DNA of 64,000 nucleotides from Planctomycetota bacterium. GTDB taxonomy: Bacteria > Planctomycetota > UBA8742 > UBA2392. Location of the stretch: positions 1-64,000 of the forward strand of contig JAHBYA010000017.1 of assembly GCA_019636195.1 (NCBI GenBank). Direction: 5' to 3'. Numbering within the stretch: the stretch's first letter is position 1; every line of letters begins with the position of its first letter. Shown here piece after piece: positions 41,348 to 49,445 of the stretch. Position numbers and translations under genes: made by a program. The notes beneath the pieces are model-generated. The model saw nothing but the letters and a program-made list of their open reading frames with translations, had not been told where the DNA came from and ran no database searches.

Positions 41348-43318
41348 ATGACCTCCGTGGCGCTGATCCCGTTTTCGACGCGCCTTGAACAGGACCAGGC
41401 CGCGCATATCGCGCGCGGTCTTACGCTTGAACTTTCCGACTGGCTGAAGGCCCGCGGCGCGGACCCGATGGTGCTGACCAGCGCCCAGACCGACGAAGAC
41501 GGCGCTTGGCGGCGGCTGGTCAGTTTCGCCGACGAGCTGTCCGCCGAAACAGTCACCGAGTTCGTGACCGGGCTAGCCCGCGACGGCGAAAACGTCAGCG
41601 GCGATTTCAAGGTTGCTGTCAGCGGGCTGATTGAGGCACTGGGCGCCGAGCCCAGCCTCGACCGCGGCCTTGCCGTCACCGTCAGCGTCACCGACCTGGG
41701 CGGGGCCTTCAGCCGCGGGCGCTTCACAGCCGAAGCCACCCAGACCACTTTTCGTGAAGCCGTGCCCGCCCTGTTCCGGAAGGTGGCGGGTGCGCTGGGG
41801 CTTGAGGTCGCCAGCGAGTATGACCCGGGCACCAAGCACTTTCAGGTGTGGCTGAACCTGCTGGTCACGCGCGCGCTGATACTGGCCGCCGAAGTGGGCG
41901 CCGTGCCGCGCGACGCGACCGGGCTGTTTGAGCCTGCCCTGGAGGCCGCCAGCCTGGACCCCGCCTGCCAGCTGGTACGTGACCGGCTGGGCGAGTTGTG
42001 CCAGGTGCTGGTACTTGAGCGCGGCTTTGAAGCAAAGGATGCAGCCGGCGCCCTGGAAACCGTGATGCGCAAGGTCGGCCCGGACTGGAAAAGCCACCGC
42101 GTGCGCGGGCAGCTGATGCTCGCGGCAGGCCAGCCCAGCGACGCAGCCAAGGCCTTTTGCCAACTGTTGCAGGGCCGCTACGAGGCCCCTGACCCCCGCG
42201 AAAAACAGCAGGCCGCCCTGATGGCCGGCCGCGCCTTCAACATGGCAGAACGGCACCTTGAGGCCCAGCGCGTGCTGCGCCTTGCGATGGATGCTGAGAC
42301 CCTGAAGGTCGAAGCCATCGTCGAAAGCGCCGCAAGCAGCGCCGGCCTTGGCGAAGCGGCGATTGCCGAGCGGCTGTGGCGCCGCGCCCTTGAGCTTGAG
42401 CCCAACAGTATCAGCGCCCGGCTGCACCTTGCCCGCCACTATCGCGCGCGCGGTGAGGCCGAAAAGGCCGCCGAGCAATACAGTGCACTGGTGCGGCTGC
42501 CCGCGCTGCCGCGCGAAGTGTTCGCGGATGCCGCCGAGTACTTCGTGGTCAACCAGTTGCCCAAGGAGGCGCTGGACGCCGCGGAGCGCTACGCCGCCGA
42601 GTTCCCCGGCGACGCGATCGCGCATCTGCTGCTTGCCAGCGCGCTCAACACCGAGGGCCGCCACAAGCGAGCCATGGAGGCGCTGGACCGCGCCGAGCTG
42701 TGCGTCGGTGTAAGCGAAATGGAAGACCTGGTGCGCCGCCAGCGCCGCTTTGCCAGCCACCCGGACACTGAGCACCGCTTTCGCAAGCTGGCAGGCGAGG
42801 CGCTGGATGGCGACGCAAAGGCTACCGAGGCCGCGCTGCGCGAACTGCTGGAGAAGCACCCCGATTTCATAGAAGCCCGGATGTTCCTGGGCATCACGCT
42901 GCGCCGCCAGCAGCGCTGGGCAGAGGCGCGCGACGTGTTTGAAGACCTGCGCAGCCGGTCCAGCCTGCCCGGCATCGACAAGGAACTCACCGGCATCTAC
43001 TCGCAGCTGAACAATCCCGCCAAGGCGCTGGAGTGCGCCAGGCGCGCCATGGAAGCCGCACCCGAAGACGCCACCCTGATCACCAACTATGCAGCCGCGC
43101 TGCTCGAAAACGGCGAAATCGACGATGCCATGCGTTACGCCCAGCGCGCCGACATGCTGATGCCCGGCGATGAACCGACTCGCAAGCTGCTGGATTTGAT
43201 TGAGCTGCGCATGCGCAAACGCGGGTTGATCGGCAACTTCCGGGCCGTGTTCAAGGAGGCCACGGGCTGGTGGAAGGCCACGCGGCGGCGCAAAGGGCCG
43301 GATCAGCCCGGAAAATAG
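41348..43318 (+). CDS. large TPR-repeat protein of unknown function
   Basis: The ATG at 41348 is preferred; the frame is open into hemL but not in coding character. The 656-residue product has no signal peptide. An N-terminal alpha/beta part (about 1-160) opens 'MTSVALIPFSTRLEQDQAAHIARG' and looks like the N-terminal domain of TolB- or guanylate-cyclase-linked TPR proteins. At least eight TPR-like helix pairs follow (about 210-640), for example 'IAERLWRRALELEPNSISARLHLARHY' and 'AEARDVFEDLRSRSSLPGIDKELTGIYSQLNNPAKALECARRAME'. It is a cytoplasmic scaffold by appearance. Partners are unknown. Confidence 0.75.
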   Translation: MTSVALIPFSTRLEQDQAAHIARGLTLELSDWLKARGADPMVLTSAQTDEDGAWRRLVSFADELSAETVTEFVTGLARDGENVSGDFKVAVSGLIEALGAEPSLDRGLAVTVSVTDLGGAFSRGRFTAEATQTTFREAVPALFRKVAGALGLEVASEYDPGTKHFQVWLNLLVTRALILAAEVGAVPRDATGLFEPALEAASLDPACQLVRDRLGELCQVLVLERGFEAKDAAGALETVMRKVGPDWKSHRVRGQLMLAAGQPSDAAKAFCQLLQGRYEAPDPREKQQAALMAGRAFNMAERHLEAQRVLRLAMDAETLKVEAIVESAASSAGLGEAAIAERLWRRALELEPNSISARLHLARHYRARGEAEKAAEQYSALVRLPALPREVFADAAEYFVVNQLPKEALDAAERYAAEFPGDAIAHLLLASALNTEGRHKRAMEALDRAELCVGVSEMEDLVRRQRRFASHPDTEHRFRKLAGEALDGDAKATEAALRELLEKHPDFIEARMFLGITLRRQQRWAEARDVFEDLRSRSSLPGIDKELTGIYSQLNNPAKALECARRAMEAAPEDATLITNYAAALLENGEIDDAMRYAQRADMLMPGDEPTRKLLDLIELRMRKRGLIGNFRAVFKEATGWWKATRRRKGPDQPGK

Positions 43319-43320
43319 TT

Positions 43321-43343
43321 CGCCCCCGGCTTGGCCGGGGGCG
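43321..43343 (-). terminator. hairpin between TPR gene and tRNA-Leu
   Basis: A perfect 10-bp stem CGCCCCCGGC/GCCGGGGGCG with a 3-nt loop separates the plus-strand TPR gene from the minus-strand tRNA-Leu. The layout (gene end, GC hairpin, opposing tRNA) repeats that at 8058-8162. On the minus strand it is followed by AACTATTTT. Confidence 0.65.
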
Positions 43344-43348
43344 GGCTT

Positions 43349-43432
43349 TGGTGCGCAGGGCGGGACTCGAACCCGCACGGGTTACCCCACTGGCTCCTTA
43401 GACCAGCGCGTATGCCATTCCGCCACCTGCGC
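43349..43432 (-). tRNA. tRNA-Leu with AAG anticodon
   Basis: The minus strand folds as an 84-nt type II tRNA. The acceptor stem GCGCAGG/CCTGCGC is complete and the D-arm contains GGCGGAATGG. The anticodon stem CTGGT/GCCAG closes the loop CTAAGGA, giving anticodon AAG. A long variable arm (about TGGGGTAACCCG) and T-arm GCGGG/CCCGC follow. The 3' CCA is encoded. A34 would need deamination to inosine (by TadA-like activity) to read CUC; in most bacteria this slot is GAG. The identity as Leu rests on the anticodon and long variable arm. Confidence 0.85.
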
Positions 43433-43589
43433 AGAAACGGTGCGGGAAAGGTAGCAGCACATGCCACACTGTCAACGAGGCGAGGTTTCGTTGAAGCAGC
43501 CAACGGTCAGCAGGTCCTGGCCTGCCGCGTGCGCCGCCACGCCGCTTGACCCGACTGTTTCAAATGAGTGTTTCCGCCCGCGCTATCGC

Positions 43590-43619
43590 TTGACGCGCCA
43601 ATCCATGCCAAACTAGAGT
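43590..43619 (+). promoter_or_regulatory. candidate sigma-70-type promoter of the ABC ATPase gene
   Basis: TTGACG (43590-43595) and TAGAGT (43614-43619) are separated by 18 bases, 22 bases before the GTG start. The region between the tRNA and this promoter (43433-43589) has no other visible feature. Confidence 0.45.
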
Positions 43620-43641
43620 CCGGCCTTTCAAGGAGTCAGCC

Positions 43642-45585
43642 GTGGGCGAAACGCACATGCACCCTGCACCCAAAGAAACCATCGGCGTGCGCGCCATGGA
43701 AATGCAGATCGTGCATGACTCGGTTAAAGACGAGATCATCGCCCACCCGCTGCTCGAGATCGCCAACCTGCGCACATACTTCCACACCGACGACGGCGTG
43801 GTCAAAGCCATTGACGACATCAGCCTGCGCATCGGCGAGGGCGAAACGCTGGGCGTCGTCGGCGAGTCCGGCAGCGGCAAGTCGATGACCGCGTACTCGA
43901 TGCTCAAGCTGCTGCCCAGCGCCAGCGGCCGCATTGAAGGCGGCATGATCAAGTGGCGCAACGAAGCCGGCCAGGACGTTGACCTGACGCAGATGTCCGA
44001 GGCCGAGTTGCGCAAGGTGCGCGGCGGCGACATCGCCATGATCTTCCAGGAGCCGATGACCAGCCTGAACCCCGTGTTCACGTGCGGCTCTCAGGTTGTG
44101 GAAGCGCTGACCCTGCACCTGGGCATGACCAAGCAGGAAGCCTGGAAGCGCACCATCGAGCTGTTTGACGAAGTCGGCATCCCCGACCCCGCCACGCGCG
44201 TCAAGCAATACCCGTTTGAACTTTCGGGCGGCATGAAGCAGCGCGTGATGATCGCGATGGCGCTGGCCTGCAACCCGCGCATGCTGATCTGCGACGAGCC
44301 CACGACCGCGCTGGACGTGACCATCCAGGCCCAGATTCTGCGCCTGATCAAGAAACTGCAAGCCGAGCGCAGAATGGCTGTGCTGTTCATTACCCACGAC
44401 CTTGGCGTGGTCGCCGAAGTCACCGACAAGGTCGCGGTAATGTACCGCGGCAAGATTGTCGAGTACGGCCGCGTGCTGGATATCTTTGCCAACCCGCACC
44501 ACCCGTACACCAAGGGCCTGCTGGCGTGCCGACCGCGCCTGACCACCAAGGCCGAACGCCTGCCCACGGTGGAAGACTTTGTTGAAGCCGAAAAGCGCGG
44601 CATCAGCCTTGACCCGACCGACCCGAACCTCGAGATCCCCGGCAAGAAGCGCCCTGAAAAACGCCGTGAAGACCTGCCGGATTTTGACAGCCCGCTGCTG
44701 CGCATTGAGGGCATGAAGACGTACTTCCCGATCCGCAAGGGCGTGTTCCGCCGCACGGTCGGCTACGTCAAGGCGGTGGACGATGTGACCCTGACCGTCA
44801 AGAAGGGCCGCACCATCGGGCTGGTCGGCGAGTCCGGCTGCGGCAAGACCACGCTCGGCCGCACGCTGCTGCGGCTGATTGAGCCGACCGAGGGCCGCGT
44901 CTATTACGGCGACAAGGAAATCACCGGCATGCCCGCCGCCGAGTTGCGCAGCATGCGGCGCAAGATGCAGATCATTTTCCAGGACCCGTTCAGTTCCCTC
45001 AACCCGCGCATGACCATCGGCGCCGCGATCATGGAGCCGATGATGGTGCACGGCCTGCAGGGCAACCGCCGCGAGCGTGAAGACCGCGCCGCCTGGCTGC
45101 TGGAGAAGGTGGGCCTGCCCGCCGACCACCTGCGCCGCTACCCGCACGAGTTTTCGGGCGGCCAGCGCCAGCGCGTGGGCATTGCGCGCACACTGGCCGT
45201 TGAGCCCGAGTTTATTGTGTGCGACGAGTCGGTCAGCGCGCTGGATGTAAGCGTGCAAGCCGGCGTTCTGAACCTGCTGCTGGATTTGCAGGACGAGTTC
45301 GGGTTGACGTACATTTTCATTTCTCACGACCTGAGTGTGGTGAAGTTCATCGCCGACGAAATCGCGGTGATGTGCCCCGGCAAGACGCTCAAGGAACTGT
45401 GGGACGAAGGCAAGCGCGACGGCGTAAAAGAAGAAGACTTCGCGCGCGGCGGCCACATCGTCGAGTACGCCACCAGCGACGAAATCTACCGCAACCCGCA
45501 GCACGCCTACACCAAGCGCCTGACCGAGGCCATCCCCGACCCCGACATCGAAGACATCCGCAAACGCGTCGAAGCCAGCGTTTAG
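43642..45585 (+). CDS. fused oligopeptide ABC transporter ATPase (OppD-OppF type)
   Basis: The GTG start has AGGAG six bases upstream. The 647-residue product carries two ABC ATPase domains in tandem. The first has Walker A 'GESGSGKS' (74-81), signature 'ELSGGMKQR' (193-201) and 'CDEPTTALD'; the second has 'GESGCGKT' (397-404), 'EFSGGQRQR' (503-511) and 'CDESVSALD' (528-536), with Ser where Pro is usual. Each is followed by the oligopeptide/dipeptide tail 'NPxHxYTKxL'. An unusual insertion (about 580-604) splits the second tail, where 'AVMCPGK' should run directly into 'HIVEY'. It would power peptide import, but no permease or binding protein is nearby. Confidence 0.92.
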   Translation: MGETHMHPAPKETIGVRAMEMQIVHDSVKDEIIAHPLLEIANLRTYFHTDDGVVKAIDDISLRIGEGETLGVVGESGSGKSMTAYSMLKLLPSASGRIEGGMIKWRNEAGQDVDLTQMSEAELRKVRGGDIAMIFQEPMTSLNPVFTCGSQVVEALTLHLGMTKQEAWKRTIELFDEVGIPDPATRVKQYPFELSGGMKQRVMIAMALACNPRMLICDEPTTALDVTIQAQILRLIKKLQAERRMAVLFITHDLGVVAEVTDKVAVMYRGKIVEYGRVLDIFANPHHPYTKGLLACRPRLTTKAERLPTVEDFVEAEKRGISLDPTDPNLEIPGKKRPEKRREDLPDFDSPLLRIEGMKTYFPIRKGVFRRTVGYVKAVDDVTLTVKKGRTIGLVGESGCGKTTLGRTLLRLIEPTEGRVYYGDKEITGMPAAELRSMRRKMQIIFQDPFSSLNPRMTIGAAIMEPMMVHGLQGNRREREDRAAWLLEKVGLPADHLRRYPHEFSGGQRQRVGIARTLAVEPEFIVCDESVSALDVSVQAGVLNLLLDLQDEFGLTYIFISHDLSVVKFIADEIAVMCPGKTLKELWDEGKRDGVKEEDFARGGHIVEYATSDEIYRNPQHAYTKRLTEAIPDPDIEDIRKRVEASV

Positions 45586-45601
45586 CGACGCCCTGTTTAC
45601 G

Positions 45602-45623
45602 GCCCGGCCGATCACGGCCGGGC
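45602..45623 (+). terminator. rho-independent terminator of the ABC ATPase gene
   Basis: A 9-bp stem GCCCGGCCG/CGGCCGGGC with loop ATCA is followed by TTTGCGTTTT. It lies 16 bases after the stop codon. Confidence 0.85.
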
Positions 45624-45688
45624 TTTGCGTTTTGGCGGGATTGCGCCAAACTGTTGGCCTGCTGGTCGTTACATAGCAGGAGGATCTC

Positions 45689-46237
45689 ATGCTGACCCGC
45701 CTTTCCCTGCTCGCGGCGCTTGCCGTGCTGCCTTGTGCTGCCTGCGCCACGATGGCTGTGAAGCTGGATCTGGCTGCCCTGGCTGACAACTCGGCGCTGG
45801 TCGTGGTCGCAAAGCTTGATTCCAAGCAGGCTCGCTGGGATGCCGCGGGCGCGGGCATCTGGACGCATCACAGCCTCACGGTCAGCGAAACCCTGAAAGG
45901 CGAACACAAGGCCAGCCGTGAGTTCGTCACGCGCGGCGGCGTGGTGGGCGATCGCGGCCAGCATGTGGCGGGCAGCGGAACCTTCGACGTGGGCAGCGAG
46001 TACGTCTTCTTTCTCTGGAAGGACGACGACGGGCGCTTTCAGTTGACCGGCATGGTACAGGGCGCGTTTGCCGTCACGGACGACAACGGCATCAAGCGGG
46101 CAAAAAACAGCTTCAGCGGCCTGACCATTGTTGACGCGTCAACACTCAAGCCGGTGGTCGAAAAGTCAGCGCTGGAGTTCACGCTGGCGGACCTGAAAAA
46201 GCAGGTTGCGGCCCGCGCGCGGGAGGGCAAGGAATGA
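45689..46237 (+). CDS. secreted hypothetical protein upstream of matrixin
   Basis: AGGAGGATCT precedes the ATG. The 182-residue product opens MLTRLSLLAALAVLPCAACA, a signal peptide with a possible lipobox at PCAAC. The mature part is a beta-rich domain ('SLTVSETLKGEHKASREFVTRGG' and 'GSEYVFFLWKDDDGRFQLTGMVQGAFAV'). Such a pattern, with 'GeeYvlFL', is common in secreted proteins of myxobacteria and planctomycetes. The stop overlaps the start of the matrixin gene (ATGA at 46234), so the two are made together. It may help fold, bind or inhibit the protease, but this is inference. Confidence 0.7.
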   Translation: MLTRLSLLAALAVLPCAACATMAVKLDLAALADNSALVVVAKLDSKQARWDAAGAGIWTHHSLTVSETLKGEHKASREFVTRGGVVGDRGQHVAGSGTFDVGSEYVFFLWKDDDGRFQLTGMVQGAFAVTDDNGIKRAKNSFSGLTIVDASTLKPVVEKSALEFTLADLKKQVAARAREGKE

Positions 46238-48564
46238 TCACGCCCCGCCCGATTTCGCAGGCAAACCCGGCCCTTGCGGGCCGGGCTGTACGCGCGGGTG
46301 TGCTGTTGGCGTGCGTCAGCGCACTGCTGGCTGTCAGCGGCGGCGACGTGCGGGGCTACGCCAGTATCCGCGTGCCGGCTGGCCCTTCCGGGCAGGGGCT
46401 GCCCGTGCGCTGGGATTTGAACAACGTGGCCAATCGTCCGAACATCGCCAACCGCCGCGTGCGCTACGAAATCGCAGACAAGGGCTGCGCCGACGCGAAG
46501 AATTTCCTGGGGCCGATCAACGAGTTTCAAGCGGTCCAGGACGCTTTTTCGCGCTGGCGGGCGGTCGCCGAAAGCGACATCGACTTCGAGTTCGCAGGCG
46601 CCACGACCAACGCCGTCACCAGTGCCAGCGACAACCGCAACGTAGTCCGCTGGGTCAACAGCAACATATCCACCGGCGTGTTTGCCGTGACGATCACGAC
46701 CTTCGACACCACGACCGGCCAGATCGTCGATGCCGACCTTGAACTGAACGACCGCGACTTCACGTGGGACACGCTGGGCCCCAACGGCACACAGGGCGTC
46801 ATCGGCCGCGCGATGATTGAAAACGTCGTGACCCACGAAATCGGCCACTTCATTGGCCTTGACCACTCGCAGGTCGCCCACGGCGCCATGTACTTCGCCT
46901 CGGCGCCCGGCATCATCCGCCAGACAGTCATTGACCCCGACAGCCGCGCGCCGGTCATTCGCGACTACACCAACGCCGACGTCACCGACCCCAGCCTCGG
47001 TATCGTGCAGGGCCTGGTAACCACAGGCGGCGGACCGGCCTTCGGCGCAGAAGTGCTGCTGCTCAATTACTCCACTGGCCGCGTGATCATCGGCAGCATC
47101 AGTGAAGGCAGCGCGGGGCCGTTTGCGGCGGGCAGCTACGAGATCGTGAACGTGCCGCCGGGCGTGTACATGGCGCTGGCTGTGCCGGTCAACAAGTCCA
47201 ACCTGGGCAGCTACTACGGCTCGGCGTTCACGAGCTTTTACCCGGTGCTGCGCGGGATCACGGCAGGCAGCACGGGCGCGCCGTCGCTGGTGCGGGTCGG
47301 CCCCGGCCAGACTGTGACGGGCATAGACATTGCGCTGCCCGCGACCGTCAACCCATTTGAGCCCGACAACAGCAGCGCCAATGCGACCGCGCTTACGAGC
47401 GGCCATGCCGCCGTTTCAAGCATCAGTCCCGCCACCGACGAAGACTGGTACAGCTTCACGACCACGACGGCCGGCCAAAGCGCGACCATCCGGGTGATCG
47501 CGGACGGATTCGGCAGCGGCCTGAATCCGACGCTGACGGTGTACGGCACCAACGGCAGCACGGTGCTGGTCAGCCCCACGTTTGGGCACGCGGCCTATGT
47601 GCCCAGCGCCAACGACATCGACGAGCTGGCGTTTGACCTGAGCGGCCCGAACTTCGACGCCGAAGTGACGCGCGCATTCGCCACGCCGGGCACGTACTTC
47701 TTCAAGGTCGCAAGCCGCGCCGTCGCCACCACCGGGCGCTATGTGGTGCTGCTGGAACTGGAGGGCGCGGACACCACGCCCGACCCCGCCGCCAGCATCA
47801 TTGAAAGCAGCGTACCGGGCATAGCGGCGGGCGGCGGGGGAAACTTCACGGTTACGGTCACGCCGCGCAACGCCTTCGGGCGTGACTTGAACGCGCCCGG
47901 CACTTTCACGGTCGAGCTGCTGGACGTGACGACCGGCAGCCCGGTGGTCTTGCAGACGATCACGGGCGGCACGACGCCGTTCGCGTTTACGGAAAGCGCG
48001 CTGGGCACGGCCCAACTCAAGCGCTACAGCGCGCGCATCGACAGCGTGCCGATCGCGGCAGGCGTGCAGGTGTCGCACTACGGTACACTCTCGCTGACCA
48101 ACAGCCGCATGATCCCGATGCAGAAAACGCTCAGTGCCAACGGCTACGACAAGACACTGGTGCGCATTGAACTGCGTGACGGCGGCAACAACCGCCTGGC
48201 CGACAGCACCGTCGCGGTAACCGTTGACACGTCAAGAGGCACATTGAGCAGCGGCACCTTGAGCGGCACGACCGGGGTTGCGGCGGCCTTTGACGCCGAC
48301 ACCGGCTACTGGTGGATCACCCTGACCGCCGGCAGCACCACCGGCGCGGCCAACCTGGTTGCCTACGCCAACAGCCAGCAGATCGACACCGCAACCGTGA
48401 ACATCCTGGCCCGCGCCAACGGCACCGGCGGCGGCGGGACCACCACCGACGACAAGAAAAAAGAAGATGATGACGGCGGATGCACGATTTCCCGCGGCGG
48501 CAGCGTGTTCGTGCTGGGCCTGCTGCTGCTGTTCGCCCGCCGGCGCAGGTTCAGCGCCGGTTAG
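46234..48564 (+). CDS. secreted matrixin-like metalloprotease with C-terminal sorting tail
   Basis: The 776-residue product has a long signal region (cleavage near GYA, residue 43). The zinc motif H-E-I-G-H-F-I-G-L-D-H at residues 201-211 (HExxHxxGxxH) and a Met-turn (HGAMY, near 219) mark a metzincin of the matrixin group. Beta domains follow: a transthyretin-like part (about 255-370), a pre-peptidase C-terminal-like domain (about 372-510, 'DEDWYSFTTTTAGQSATIRV') and an Ig-like part. The end is a Gly/Asp/Lys-rich linker, 'GGCTISRGG', a membrane segment and RRRR, like MYXO- or GlyGly-CTERM sorting tails. The ATG overlaps the previous stop. Confidence 0.82.
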   Translation: MITPRPISQANPALAGRAVRAGVLLACVSALLAVSGGDVRGYASIRVPAGPSGQGLPVRWDLNNVANRPNIANRRVRYEIADKGCADAKNFLGPINEFQAVQDAFSRWRAVAESDIDFEFAGATTNAVTSASDNRNVVRWVNSNISTGVFAVTITTFDTTTGQIVDADLELNDRDFTWDTLGPNGTQGVIGRAMIENVVTHEIGHFIGLDHSQVAHGAMYFASAPGIIRQTVIDPDSRAPVIRDYTNADVTDPSLGIVQGLVTTGGGPAFGAEVLLLNYSTGRVIIGSISEGSAGPFAAGSYEIVNVPPGVYMALAVPVNKSNLGSYYGSAFTSFYPVLRGITAGSTGAPSLVRVGPGQTVTGIDIALPATVNPFEPDNSSANATALTSGHAAVSSISPATDEDWYSFTTTTAGQSATIRVIADGFGSGLNPTLTVYGTNGSTVLVSPTFGHAAYVPSANDIDELAFDLSGPNFDAEVTRAFATPGTYFFKVASRAVATTGRYVVLLELEGADTTPDPAASIIESSVPGIAAGGGGNFTVTVTPRNAFGRDLNAPGTFTVELLDVTTGSPVVLQTITGGTTPFAFTESALGTAQLKRYSARIDSVPIAAGVQVSHYGTLSLTNSRMIPMQKTLSANGYDKTLVRIELRDGGNNRLADSTVAVTVDTSRGTLSSGTLSGTTGVAAAFDADTGYWWITLTAGSTTGAANLVAYANSQQIDTATVNILARANGTGGGGTTTDDKKKEDDDGGCTISRGGSVFVLGLLLLFARRRRFSAG
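46266..46294. repeat. hairpin with GGGCTGTACGCG flank inside the matrixin gene
   Basis: An 8-bp stem CCCGGCCC/GGGCCGGG (46266-46273, 46278-46285) closes a TTGC loop and runs into GGGCTGTACGCG (46283-46294). The loop context and 12-nt flank match the element at 6101-6129 while the stem differs. Here it codes for residues of the signal region (about 11-20). Confidence 0.55.
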
Positions 48565-49445
48565 CGCAGGCGTTCCATTGCGTTATGGATTTCGGGCAGG
48601 GCGTCCTGCATCAGCGACTTGCGGCAGGCCGCCAATGCCTCAGCCTTGGTGTCGTAGCGGACATCTTTGGCCTTTTCCGTGCCCTCGGCCACCGGCTTGG
48701 TTTCGCCCTTCTTGAAGACTTTCCAGCCCAGCGTGCCGTCATAGATCGCGTACAGCTCGGCGCCCATGAACTTGGGGTTCTTGGTCAGCGTCAGCTTCAG
48801 GTCAAGCTCAACGCGGATTTCATGGTCGGCCTTGGCGCCGATCTTGTAGTTCAGGTTCTTGAGCTCGGTCTTGAACCACTCGTCGGCCACCGCGTCTTCG
48901 GTCTTGTGTTCAAGCCATACCTTGAAGGTGCCGCGGGTCGGCGGCGGCAGCGGGTCTTCGGGCTTGGGGTCCGGCTTCGGGTCCGGCTTCGGATCAGGCT
49001 TGGGGTCCGGCCTGGGCTCTTCGCCGCCGATCGGTGGAATCGGTGTGCCCTCAACCTTCGGCAGTTTGCTGATACGCTCACGCGCTTCACGGTGTGTGGG
49101 ATCAAGCTTGAGGGCAGCCACCAGCGTCAGGTATTCCTGCTCGTCCATTGCAAAGTCGTGGCAGAAGTCAGCCAGCTTCAGCACGGACTGAATCTTCGTG
49201 AAGTCGGTGGCTTTCTTGCGCAGGTCAAAGTGCTTGTCGCCGCGCGTGTATGTCCAGCGAACGAACAGGTCGATGCCGTCACCGATGTCCAGCCGCAGCC
49301 CGTCTTCGTCCACGGCCTTGATCTTGCCCTCAAGGACTTCGCCGCTTTTCAGCGACAGCTTCAGGTTCTCCCCGACCGCGCTTTGGCCTTGGGCGGTCGC
49401 GATCATCAGCAGCAGCAGCATGCTTGCACTGAGTACCCGTGTCAT
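48561..49445 (-). CDS. secreted protein with SHD1-like domain and DPKP repeats
   Basis: The 294-residue product has a signal peptide (MTRVLSASMLLLLMIATAQGQ). Residues about 25-70 form a small beta module ('LKLSLKSGEVLEGKIKAVDEDGLRLDIGDGIDLFVRW'), a middle helical part resembles one TPR, and a hydrophilic spacer of four D-P-K-P units follows (about 145-165). The C-terminal domain (about 170-290) ends in charged helices. The stop overlaps the matrixin stop region tail to tail by four bases, and the start overlaps the stop of thiE by four bases, so it is co-translated with thiE. The function is unknown. Confidence 0.7.
   Translation of the reverse strand: MTRVLSASMLLLLMIATAQGQSAVGENLKLSLKSGEVLEGKIKAVDEDGLRLDIGDGIDLFVRWTYTRGDKHFDLRKKATDFTKIQSVLKLADFCHDFAMDEQEYLTLVAALKLDPTHREARERISKLPKVEGTPIPPIGGEEPRPDPKPDPKPDPKPDPKPEDPLPPPTRGTFKVWLEHKTEDAVADEWFKTELKNLNYKIGAKADHEIRVELDLKLTLTKNPKFMGAELYAIYDGTLGWKVFKKGETKPVAEGTEKAKDVRYDTKAEALAACRKSLMQDALPEIHNAMERLR
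48961..49017. repeat. 12-bp tandem repeat coding PDPK
   Basis: Four full and one partial 12-nt units of the type GGCTTCGGGTCC run head to tail in the coding sequence. On the minus strand they encode Pro-Asp-Pro-Lys repeats. Such a repeat may change length by slippage. Confidence 0.75.

Noticed and set aside
41573-43378. Open frame of 601 codons on the minus strand
   Set aside because: It is antisense to the TPR gene, which has a good start and repeat pattern.
43636-45858. Open frame of 740 codons on the minus strand
   Set aside because: It is antisense to the fused ABC ATPase gene, has no family motifs, and is a by-product of high GC.
48961-49017. Possible CRISPR-like or regulatory repeat array
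   Set aside because: The 12-nt units are head-to-tail without spacers and encode a PDPK linker in frame.
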